A program made the position numbers and the translations under genes. Shown piece by piece: positions 1 to 11,000 of a stretch of DNA of 64,000 bases. The stretch comes from Membranipora membranacea (lineage: Eukaryota > Bryozoa > Gymnolaemata > Cheilostomatida > Membraniporidae): assembly GCA_914767715.1 (NCBI GenBank), contig OU612065.1:2542001-2606000 (forward strand), in the 5' to 3' direction. The notes beneath the pieces were generated by a model that saw only the letters and a list, made by a program, of their open reading frames with translations, had not been told where the DNA came from and did not search any database. Within the stretch, counting starts at the first letter, position 1. Every line of letters starts with the position of its first letter.

Positions 1-423
1 AACAAGGAGCATTACCTGGAGTTACGTAAACTCTCCTCAGATCTACAGATTGATAATCATGTCACATTTCTTCGCTCATTTAGTGATGCTGAGAAGCTTA
101 CATTACTCTCTGCAGCTACATGCCTATTATACACTCCAGATAGAGAACACTTTGGTATAGTACCTGTAGAGGCCATGTATATGCAGTGTCCAGTTATCGC
201 TGTTAGTAGTGGTGGACCTCTGGAGACAGTAGCACACAATGAGACTGGCTTCTTATGTGAACAGAACCCTTCAGCTTTTTGCGCCGCTATGTTGAGATTT
301 GTTGATAGACCAGACCTCAAAGCTAATATGGGTAAATCTGGAAAAGAGAGGATGATAAAACTTTTCTCATTTGACACTTATACCGCCCAGCTTAACTCTA
401 TTGTAGACGATTTGACTGCCTAA
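1..423 (+). CDS. ALG2: ALG2 alpha-1,3/1,6-mannosyltransferase, C-terminal 140 residues (5' part outside window)
   Basis: The open frame runs from base 1 to a TAA at 421-423. It reads as the C-terminal half of a GT4 glycosyltransferase: [19 protein letters not shown], then the nucleotide-sugar signature [20 protein letters not shown], then [20 protein letters not shown]. These match, from memory, the ALG2 family motif [22 protein letters not shown]2 adds the second and third mannoses to the dolichol-linked oligosaccharide on the cytosolic face of the ER. The E-x7-E motif typical of GT4 enzymes is kept. The start and the N-terminal Rossmann fold lie upstream of the window. No intron interrupts this segment. 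Family assignment is confident; the gene is incomplete only because the window begins inside it. Confidence 0.93.
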   Translation, partial: NKEHYLELRKLSSDLQIDNHVTFLRSFSDAEKLTLLSAATCLLYTPDREHFGIVPVEAMYMQCPVIAVSSGGPLETVAHNETGFLCEQNPSAFCAAMLRFVDRPDLKANMGKSGKERMIKLFSFDTYTAQLNSIVDDLTA

Positions 424-2612
424 TATTCTAGCTTCTTAGAGTTAAAACAGTTCCTGTGCTTTGCTAAGCCTGCTTTGTAGTGTACAACCTCTATCATATT
501 GAATCCTTCCATACCAATACTTTCTATCTATTTATAATAGCTGATAGGAAGTTAAGGTCAAGCTAGCTCAAGCTTTGATTATGCTTGCCAATCAAAATGG
601 GACAGAGTAACGGGTCCTTCTATGAAAGGCTTAACCTCAATACAATCCTGCTAGAAAAAAACACAAATATGATTATTTTGTTGTTTAGTTCTGAGTGTCC
701 TAACTTATTCTCGACCAATCCATACATACATGGACACGCAACTAACCATGCACATGTGTTGTGACTACACTTAACCATTATTATAAACTGCAAACGACAG
801 TCAAACCAAGGGATTTTGTGGTAGAACGGTGTTATTCTGGTATTTACTGACAATGGCTGTTTGTCAAGGCATACATATGTTGGCTTATATACAACAAACC
901 CAACCGCAAGATTCTTTCAGTCAAAAAAAGAGTTGTCCTCTCATATCACGTAGGTATATTGAAAAACATCACGTTCATAATTCCCTAACGATACCTGTTA
1001 CTGGGGATTTGGCATGGGCATGAGCTGAAATCTGACTTTACAACAGTTTTATCCCGTATTATTGAGGAAATTTGTGAGCCAATAAATGAAACAAGTACTA
1101 ATTAATTCTCTAGGTTAGTGCGAAAAACACGTTTTATTTTACAAAAACTTAGCGAGTACCCTAATTCAAATCTTTACCATGATAGTATCTTTTTAGGTTG
1201 AGCCCTCCGACCAATACCTCTACCTCTTCCTCCCCTGCTTGCCATGCAACTGCACAACAGTCTGATATGAGCTGATAGCGCATTGTAATTTTCTAGCTAC
1301 CATGCTGCCAAATAAAGTGCGGTTTATGACTTGGCTAAATGAAAATGCTCTTTTGAAAAATTGTCCTTGATAATAAACTATAAATACAAATTTGGAAATA
1401 TAAATACAACAAATAAAAAAAAATTTATATACATCTAATATATATTTTCATATTATTAATGAGGCTTTTTGTATCATTCTTAGTTTTTCCTCCATGCAAA
1501 GTTAAAACATCCACAGTAAAAGTTGTGTTGTACACAATTAAACATGTTTTATTAAGTGATCCTTATGCAAGATAACCCTAATACAACAGCATTACAATTG
1601 TGACACACATATATATGAGTCTATGAGTCACATTTGTAGGAAACTACATTTTCTGTGTTCTATTTAGAATGAATAAAAACAGCTTTCAAGGTAACAATTT
1701 GAGGTAGAATTAGCAGTCATAACAATGTGTTGTGGGAGATTATTTTGAGCTGTTAATAAACATTGTGACTGAAAGGATACAATAGTAGCAAATTGACAGG
1801 CCATGTGGTTGCTATGCTGCCGAATTTCTTAACCAAAGAGGGCCAAAGCTTTCACTGCTATAATATTATTCTAATAGAAAAGCCGACCTGAAAGGATATC
1901 AATAATCTGAGATGCCACATCACAAAAGTTTTTTGTTCTATGGGTCATGTTTCATTGATGTGCAATAAGAAAATACTATTGTTTGTAATTATGAGCTGCT
2001 AATAATTAAAATTTTGGTACAGTGGAAAGTTTAATAAAACAGAGCGCATTCATGTTCATAGTGGAGTGAGAAGAGTTGGATCAAATCAAAGGTACATGAT
2101 GGCCGATAGACAGGTATCAGATGTTGGGTTCTCCTATATCCAAAAAAGGTAAGGCATTGACAGGGTGTAAGTGTGTGCGTGTAGGTCTGCTGTGTCCTTC
2201 ATTGTGAAAAAAAATTGTACATCAATTAATAGGTTCCATATAGCTACCAAGCAATAATTTGATTAGTTTTTTTCATTGAATATATCTCTGAATTGATTTT
2301 GCCATATGCTAGAATAATGTCACATACATTTGGTCCACTAGGCCGACTTTATTCTAGTGTTATGGATAGTAAAATCACAGAGTAGGATATATCCTTACTC
2401 TGTGGTAAAATCAAATTGGTAAAAGAACCTGCTGTGGGGATGGAAGTACTATTTTACTATGAAAATTTGTAACATTCGTGTTGTATCGTGATGAACAATG
2501 CAAATCATTGCGCTGACAAACAATTGAAGGATATGTTATGCACAATGTCGTGGGAAAATGTTGCGCATTGATTCATATAATAAAACATCAGCGTCATACA
2601 AAAAAGTCTGTT
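424..2612. other. Intergenic region between ALG2 and CIMIP5-like gene
   Basis: About 2.2 kb of AT-rich sequence without a convincing coding exon. It must contain the ALG2 3' UTR and the promoter of the next gene. The only structured item is the short palindrome with flanking direct repeats at 2369-2411, listed separately. Short open frames here have no recognisable protein content and no splice support. Confidence 0.6.
2369..2411. repeat. Micro-palindrome (29 bp) flanked by 7-bp direct repeats
   Basis: A near-perfect palindrome occupies 2376-2404, with outer arms CACAGAGTA and TTACTCTGTG and centre GGATATATCC. It is flanked by GTAAAAT at 2369-2375 and again at 2405-2411. A related palindrome sits at 53656-53691, and a half copy (CACAGAGTAAGGATAT) at 20166-20181. 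The arrangement resembles a tiny insertion with target-site duplication. Confidence 0.7.
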
Positions 2613-4324
2613 ATGGCAGATTCAGCAAACGACACAACAAGGCCATTTCGCTACACAGCGGCTGTAGCTAAAGTGAGAGGAACTTACCCTTACATCTCAG
2701 ATATAGTTGATGATGTACCTGTTGTCTCTAAAATGGATTATTGGGACAGGCGGGACTACGCAACACCTTACCATCCAGCTGTCGGCTACTTGTTTTCTGC
2801 CAGACCCCGATCTGCACCCTCACATCTCAAGTCAGGGCACTCCGTCGATAGGTATTCAGTTATGTGCACAGCTGATATAGAGGCATTAACGAAAAATTTC
2901 AAACAACATCTGCTAGTATAGAGCTTAAATGCGACGGATCTTGGATGGGATTAATTAAACTTTTATATCAGAAAGTAACTTGGGGGCTTCTGCCCTTTAT
3001 TCTCCACTTGCAGTTAAGTACAAATCATACATATTACAAACATGATTCCAGCCAGTGTAGGACCATGGTCGAATGTTTAGAATTATGCCTACATATTGTT
3101 GAATCGAAAATATGGAGCCTGTAATGTGTCAATGTAGTAGGTTAGCACATGTCAGTGTGAGGGCACCGTCTCTTTTCCAAATAGCACACCACGTAGGAAG
3201 GCTTAACAGAAGCATCATTTGTACATTTTACTTGTAGCCAATATCATGAAAGCTGTCAGCCTAAGAAGCCAGCGTATTTATCCAGCACTACTAAGCAGCC
3301 ACCATTGACTGACGCTCAGCTGATGAAAGCTGATATGGTGACTAATGACAGGATATGGAAACAATCTGTGGGGAAAGAGCAAAAAGGATTACAAAAGTGG
3401 GATGCTACATGGAGCTACCTTACCGATTACGATGCTAAGGTAATTGTCTTGTTTCTTACTGAGGTTCCTCAAGAGACATATACAGGCCCTGCCTGAATTA
3501 TGCTTCATGACAACATTGAAATATACGCACTGAAATAAGGTAATCGGAATTTGAAGCTTTAGACTTGCAAAGATTATCTGTTGTGACATATTTGCTAGTA
3601 GAAATTGCAAACATGAACTTTTCCAGAGAGGATATGCACTCTTCCTTCCTTCAGCAGGTCAACCCGACCCAATGGGAATTCGGATAATTAATCTAAATGA
3701 AAGTTTTGCATTCCTTTATCAAAGTTCTCAATATTTGACACATTTCCCTGACAAAATCATGCCTACATAAATACAAAGTCTTTGCTGGCCTAGTTGGAAA
3801 GATGTGCCCAACCAGCTTTTCAAACAATTGTTAGACTAAAGCTTTATATACTATCTAGTATATCAATCTATCTTAAATGAAATAAAATTGACGAGGAGAA
3901 AATAGAAAAACACCAATAGTTCTGCACCGGAGTATTGCTTCCATTTGAAGATGATTATGTATCAAGACTAAACTGGATGTGTTCATTCTAATATTTTATG
4001 AATTTGGTTCATTTTTAAATCTTCATACAGTAAGGAGCACCAAACCATCAAATTTTTAAAAAAAAGCAAAAGCAAAAAGCAAACATGTTCCAATATGTTT
4101 TTTATTTATTTATTTATGTATGTTTACAGGGTAACAAAATAGAAAAGCAGCCTCTCCCAGACAGCTTTCAGCAATACCAGACAGGGCCAGTACCGGTAAC
4201 CAATTCTCGACAATATGGAGCAAGGCTAGACACACAACCCGCCAACACAATGATGAGCTTAGAGCAGCAGCTGTCTAAAGCTAATAAGAGGAGAAAACTC
4301 GACTCAGAGATGATCTGCTACTGA
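2613..4324 (+). CDS. CIMIP5: CIMIP5/C2orf50-like ciliary microtubule inner protein (3 exons, 211 aa)
   Basis: Exons are 2613-2851, 3238-3439 and 4130-4324 (TGA stop). The first junction is phase 2 and the second phase 0, and both have GT-AG ends. The start is the ATG of MADSANDTTRPF; an upstream in-frame ATG at 2538 gives a less plausible extension. The C-terminal half carries NDRIWKQSVGKEQKGLQKW, then SYLTDYDAKGNKIEKQPLP, then YGARLDTQPANTMMSLE. From memory this parallels human C2orf50 ([20 protein letters not shown] and VGSRLDTPLGQTLI), now named CIMIP5. Such proteins line the lumen of axonemal doublet microtubules, so expression in ciliated or flagellated cells is expected. The N-terminal 80 residues (RYTAAVAKVRGTYPY and following) are not recognised. 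A search against axonemal protein families would settle the name. Confidence 0.78.
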
Positions 4325-5010
4325 CACCTTAATATGCACCATTTCCAACATTATCTCTTTTTCGACATGGCTGTAATATGATTCTTGTAAATATTTGGTG
4401 CTATATATCTATTTTCGCCTTGAAAAAGGCAGCGGATATGAATGTGGCGATAGCAATCAAATTCAGATGGTACAATGCTCAGACTGCAGCGATCGTACAC
4501 AGAGACATTTTGTTGAGTTCCTGGCACAAATTGGTTTTGTCCAAATTCTGATATTTGTATTCAGTTTGATTTGAAATTAAATACATTATTTTTATACAAT
4601 TTTAAAAGCTTTCTCTGCTATTCATATAAGAATGTAGGTTTTCTATGTGTTGTCATACTGTAGGTTAGACAGACATTATAGAACCGCAACAATAATATAT
4701 AAATGCATTCATAGTATTGTGCCACAAATGCTACAGCAAATTAATGTTCGCCCGCAGTAGAAATACTGGCCCACTTATTACACCACCATGAAACAGGACA
4801 GACTAGCTAGTAACACTCACAATGTAAGGCAAACCCAATAAATGACAAGGAATGTGGTCCAAGTGAGTTTCTGAACTCCAGGAAAGAATGACAGGAGTGC
4901 TTTCCAATCGAGCTGATTTAGATATATGTCAGGTGAGGTGTTAGTTGGTTCTAATGTTCCAGCACAGCCATTTTGGATTAGAATTGGAAACCAAAATATG
5001 ATATGACGAC
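4325..5010. other. Convergent intergenic region (3' UTRs of CIMIP5-like gene and receptor guanylate cyclase)
   Basis: About 690 bp separate two convergent stop codons. The sequence is AT-rich and has no coding signal beyond chance frames. The 3' UTRs of both transcripts lie here. Confidence 0.6.
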
Positions 5011-8000
5011 TCATATATCTACTGATGGTACACTGGGACCGGGTGATGTCACATTAACTTCTGTACTAACTGTTTCCTTGTGACTAACTTTTCTACCCTC
5101 AAGCCACCAAGTGAACATCTCGCCCTTTCCCTGCAAAAAATGTAGCGTTGTCACATTTGATATCTGAAAGTGATTTATAAATTGAGCTGTCTTTTACTGG
5201 GAAGTTGAGTGAGAGGAAAAGCCATCAATCCACCATCGATTTGGCATCAAAAATTTAGTTTCTTGATCTTGAAAGAACATGAATAATAAATTTCAAAACT
5301 GAAAAATTACAAGCGATGATTGAGCTGTTGCTGCATAGAGTTACCAACCTTTACTGATATAATCCCTCGTTCTGTGATGCTGTACTTACTAGCTTGACTG
5401 CTGTTCATTAGGCACTGTTTTGTGTCATCGCTCATGTGTATCTTATAAGCTACAAACATTCAATTTTATAAGAACATACTAATGAGACAGACAAGTGGTA
5501 TCGGCTCATAAAATGAAAGAGTGAAAGTTTTTCCATCATGCAATGATGAATGGTATCCATCAGGCAGCGGACAAATACTGAAATTGGATTTGTCTATCAT
5601 CTGTGAGAAAAATGATGGATCAATTCTGTGTAAAACATCATGAAAGATTAAGTTTTCTACCTTCACCATTAGATTCCATTCTACTAGCTGTGTTAACAGT
5701 GTCACCAAATAAACAGTATCTTGGCATCTTTAATCCAACAACGCCTGCACAGACTGCACCTATACACAAAAGTAAAAGCTGAGGATAGGTAGCAGAGTTT
5801 GAGAAGGCTTCTAAATTGGATCAAATTACTGCAACTTTCCATAACCTTCTTTTCAGCGCAAAACATATCACCTAATTGGTAGTCTACACAAAAGTGTTTA
5901 TTTTACCGTTTCAAAATGAATTTACCAAAATTATGGAATTGTCTTCTCTCTTTAGGAGTGAAGACAACTACAAAACTTGCATCAGAAGTGTTGAATCCTT
6001 GGTTGAATCTAGCTACTGTGCTGGCGATGGGGTTGGGAGGAAGATATCCCCACCAACCACCCAATTGTCAAATCCAACACATCTGCTAGTTGCAATCCCA
6101 TTCATGCTTCCACCATTCTCAAAAATGTGTGTTCAAACATACAAAATCACTTTATCTATTCAAGGCATTTGGTGTGAGCATTTTTTAAATAGTAAATAAT
6201 GAGATTGATTCAGAAATATTTTGCAATGCAACTTGCTTCGAAGCTCAACATAACAGCATCACTACAACTCTACCTGTGTGTAGCCCGATCCTTATTTTCA
6301 AAGGCTCAGCAGGCATACTAGAGATTACAAAGCTTCTGCTCTCATGTAACAAATCTAAAGCCATATCAGCTATATTAACAGCATGGGATTCACCATTCCT
6401 AATCGGTACTCCACTGACAACCATATCTAGCAACAACAAATTATAAACAACTTAAAAACCTGTAAATATGAATGGCTGCACAGCACCAATATACTTTTCC
6501 AGATACTGATAGCATTACACCAATGTGGAATGAATCCACATCTACATGTATAGAGCTCAGTGCAATATTGATATCCCGGAGTTCAACCTTGATAATATTA
6601 ATAATCCAACTCACATGCATCTCCAATGGTCTCTACCTTATATACATCATACTTGTCAGCGACACGGTCGAAGCAGCTGTATAAATTATTCAGAAGCTCT
6701 ACTACCTCCATAGCGAGTAGATGACCTGAGATAAAGAAACAGAGTAAGGTGTCAATAGTACAAAGTTATCTACAATAACTCTGCAGCAGGTAAATAATTC
6801 AACATGTCAACATCATTCATAGTGCATTTTAATTTTTGGATGGTTATTCTAATAGAGCAAAATAACTTTTTCTTGCTGAGTTAAATCAGAAATTAGAACG
6901 ACAAAGTAGAGAGTTACCTGACTACCATAAAATTACTACCTTATATAATTATGTATAATAAATAAACTGTGACATTTCGAAACTATGCAGTTTGATCGGA
7001 ATGCCCATTGGATCGAAAAACAGACTCACGTTAGTTATTACTACCTGATATTGTTGTGAAACCAACTATATCACTAAAGTATATAGTACAGGATTCGAAA
7101 GTGTCAGCAGTTACAACTCTTCCCATACGTAAATCATCAGCAACCTTTTTCGGCAGCATCGCTATTAGGAATATGAGAACACGACTAAATCAAGTTTTAT
7201 ATTCATATGTATACCATAATAATTGATATGAATTTATGGATTAGTGGTAAAATACTGAGTATGGCCGTTTGTGGAGATGTTTCATTAGTACATAACTATT
7301 TTCAGTAACTGAATCTAGCTCAAAATCTGGCAGCTATTCAAGTAGTCAACTTAACGTTACTGAACTTGGGGGCCAATAAAATATGAAAAAATGCGTTCCA
7401 GCAACCGTACATAAATAGCCGTTTTAAGTCCTCTTTTGTTTTCCATATATACGGACAGAATTACATATGAATTGAGCAATGTTACCATACTCAAGTATGC
7501 TGATGACACCTGTATCATTGGCTGCATTTCCAATCAACAAGATCTAGACTCATACTTTAACAAGATAGACAGGATTTCTAAGCAATGTTCTGATTATGAT
7601 CTTTTATTGAATGCCAGCAAAACTCAGGAAATATTATTTTCTACTCAACGAACTAAGCCCCATACTCCTCCTATTGTTTTAAATGGTGAAAGCATTACTA
7701 TGTGTGACAAAGTCACTTATCTTGGTATTATGTTAGATCAAAAGCTGCGCTTTGAAGAACACATTCAGTCTGTTGTGAGTAAAGCTGAGCAGCGTATGTA
7801 TATTGTCAGGAATTTTGTACATCTTAGCACCATACCCCTTGTCACTATGTTATTTAAAAGTTTTATTGATTCCCTGCTCACTTATTGTTTACCAGTATTA
7901 TACACTACTATTTTTGCTAAAGACAAGAAACGTTTGAGCAAGTTTTTTGATCAGGCCTCAAAGCTCAAACTCCAAGTAGATGATCTCGACAGCCTTATGA

Positions 8001-11000
8001 CGATACAACATACAGTGGTGCGCGTACCACTGCACAACACACAGGTCTTCAGCTAGAAACCATGAGTCAAACGCTGTTTCGAGGCCTTCTCTAGTACAAC
8101 CTCCTCATGGCCGGCCCCAGCAGCATGAAGCCACCCCTGTGTGTTGCTGAGCATCTCAATCAATCTCATCGATCCCTCAGTGCATTTTGTCAGTTTCGGT
8201 GGTTTGACATAATTGGTGTGTTTACGCTGTTGCGCAACCAGGGAGGCTGCCAACTCTTCATTGTTTCAGTGCAACAATGTTCGCCCCATCACTCTCATGC
8301 TTATACTCTAAGCCAAACCAGTGCAGGGAGGTTTGCTTTCCATCAACTCATCGGCACAAAGTCGCTATCGTCAAGGCACCCGCCCCTCGTGCCACTCGTT
8401 CGCTACTCAAATTCACCACATTGAGCATAGTACAACTCATACACAAGTCAGAGAGATGACTTGTTTGCGCTACAGCCAGTGGGCTGACTGTGATTTCCTG
8501 TCTCGCTCTGCCTGCCTTTTATGCGAGGGCCAAGCTTTTAATCCTATGTTTGTAAAACCTTAGATCTAACTCAGACTCACTTTGATTTTCACTCTGCAGA
8601 GATTAAACTACTTTAATTTGAGTATTAAAGGCATAATCTTGCTTAGCCTTCTACCCCAAGCAATTTGCTTATCATCACTTAATCCCCTCATTCTAATCCT
8701 TACAAGGATTATAACAAAAGGAATTAAATGCTGGCCAACTCCACAAAACAAAGTGAGTGTGTTAAACCCCAGCTTACAAGTAATAGGATTACTTAGCTTT
8801 TGTCTTCACACAGTGCTGTTGCCATATCCATGCAGATGCGCTTTCTGCCTCATGTACTATGCTTTTTGTGGCTTGTTTGAGTGCTCTTCCTGAAAGCCCA
8901 ACTCTGGTCAGAAATTTGGTAGCTGATCTAGCCATGAATCCACGGCAGCCAACTTCCACTGCGAATAATTCGCAATTCCAACCTTTGTCTTGGCATTGTG
9001 TGACCAGATCTTCGTATCTTGTCAGTTTTCTCTCATGCGCATATGAGAGATTTTCTTCCCAAGGCACCGTCAATTCCATCAGTATTAGTGCTTTTTCTTT
9101 GTCAGACCAAACAAGTAAGTCTGGTCTTTGGTTCGTGATCACAATATGCTGTGGCATGCTGAGCTGCTCTGTGAGGTCGCATCTCACCTGCCATTCTCCG
9201 CTGTTCATCAATCCCTTTTTGCGCAAAATCTTTTCACGCGCTTCACCACCAGCATTAGCATATTCACACTTCTCCGTGACATATTTACACAACACTTTCA
9301 GGACTTGATTATGCCTATACGTGTATCTTCCCAGGCTCTGTTGGCAATTCGACAGTATATGTCGAAGTGTGCCCTTAGCCGAGCACTCGGCGCATTTCGA
9401 GTTCTCGGTCAAATTCCAGCGTTCCAGGTTTGCCGGGGTCGGTAGTTGATCATAAGCTGCACCAACCAGAAAGCTGATCCTTTGTGGCTCCATCGACCAC
9501 AATTCTGTCCATTTGAGCTGACGCTGCTCAGCAGACTCCCAACAAGTCCACCTGCCTTGTTGGGCTTGGCCTACAGCTTGTGTCTGGCGGCGCTCCTCTT
9601 CCATCTTGCGCACCTCATCAACTACCATCTCCCGTCTAACCTTTGGGCTTTCCTTTGAGAACCACCGGTTTGCTTCCCAGCCGATGCCATGACGTGCAGT
9701 TGTCACAGCACCCACAATCTCACTTATCTCCAGTCGAGATTTGGCATCTCTGACAGTCTCTGTGACAGACCATTTTTTACCAGTGTCAAGTGTTGGAGCA
9801 CATTCCCTTATCACCTGGTCTGGTGACTCGTTCAACATCATATCCAGTCTCGCCTTTGATGTTTTGTACTCTTCCACAAGCGATTTCATAGGTAGTGAAA
9901 GAGTAAACGAACTGGCATACAGTGCATTAGTGTTGAAGCTCCTTGGAACTCCAAGCCACTTACGCATGTGCTTGTTAATCATTTGCTCCATTCTCTCAAC
10001 TGGTGTTAGCGGAATATCATAAACTGTCAGAGGCCACAGAATTCGAGGCATGAGTGCAAAGTTGAGAATCCAGGCTTTGTATTTGCCAGACAGACCACAT
10101 TTTTCAATCGCGTCCAGCCCTGTAATGAGTTGCTTTTTCACCTCGTTTCCGCGAAACCTGTCTGTGATCGGTAAACTATACCATCTTCCTAAGCTCTTCA
10201 CAGGCTGCTCTGCAAGCGTGGGAATACGCTCTGTTCCTATGAAGTAGGTATTTGGTACAGGTTTGCCTTTACACAAAGACAGGGACTGGCTCTTGCTAGG
10301 TTTGAATCGCATCGCACATCTCTCTATCAACTCATGCAGTCTATCGATTGAAGCTACAACCTGGGCCTTATCTGGTGATATTATTGTAATATCGTCCATA
10401 AAGGCCCTCATCGGCGGTAGTATCTGGTTATTCGCAACCTGGATCCCATTCACACTGCCTTGCGAATTCCGTATAACTATCTCCATCACCATAACGAATA
10501 GCAAAGGTGATATAGCACATCCCATAGGGATGCCTACTGCCAGCTCTTGCCAGCTCGTGGTAAAGTTCTTAGTAGTGAATCGCATTTTGAACTTTTTATA
10601 GTAGCGCTCAACCATAACCCTTAGCCTGTCGGGCACCCAGAAGTGTGATAGTGCGAGGTCAATTATGCTGTGCGGTACAGAACCATAGGCATTCGCCAAA
10701 TCCAACCAGATTACCTCAAGGTTCGATTTTGCTTGTTTAGCAGACTTTATTGCTGACCAAATCATGCTCACATGCTCAAGACATCCAGGGAATCCTGGGA
10801 TGCCTGCCTTCTGAACTGACGGATCAATGAATCCATTGTTCATAAGATAATCTGTGAGGCGTTTTGCCAGAACGCTGAAGAATATCTTGCCTTCTACATT
10901 TAGCAGTGATATTGGTCTAAACTGCCCTAGGTCCTCCGCCTTATCCTCTTTCGGTATATACACACCATTCGCACAACACCACTCATCTGGGATCTTGCCA

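Noticed and set aside
5466-5708. An 80-codon minus frame overlapping a cyclase exon and continuing past it
   Set aside because: Its downstream part is intronic. The true continuation [12 protein letters not shown] lies at 5449-5349 with matching phase and a good acceptor.
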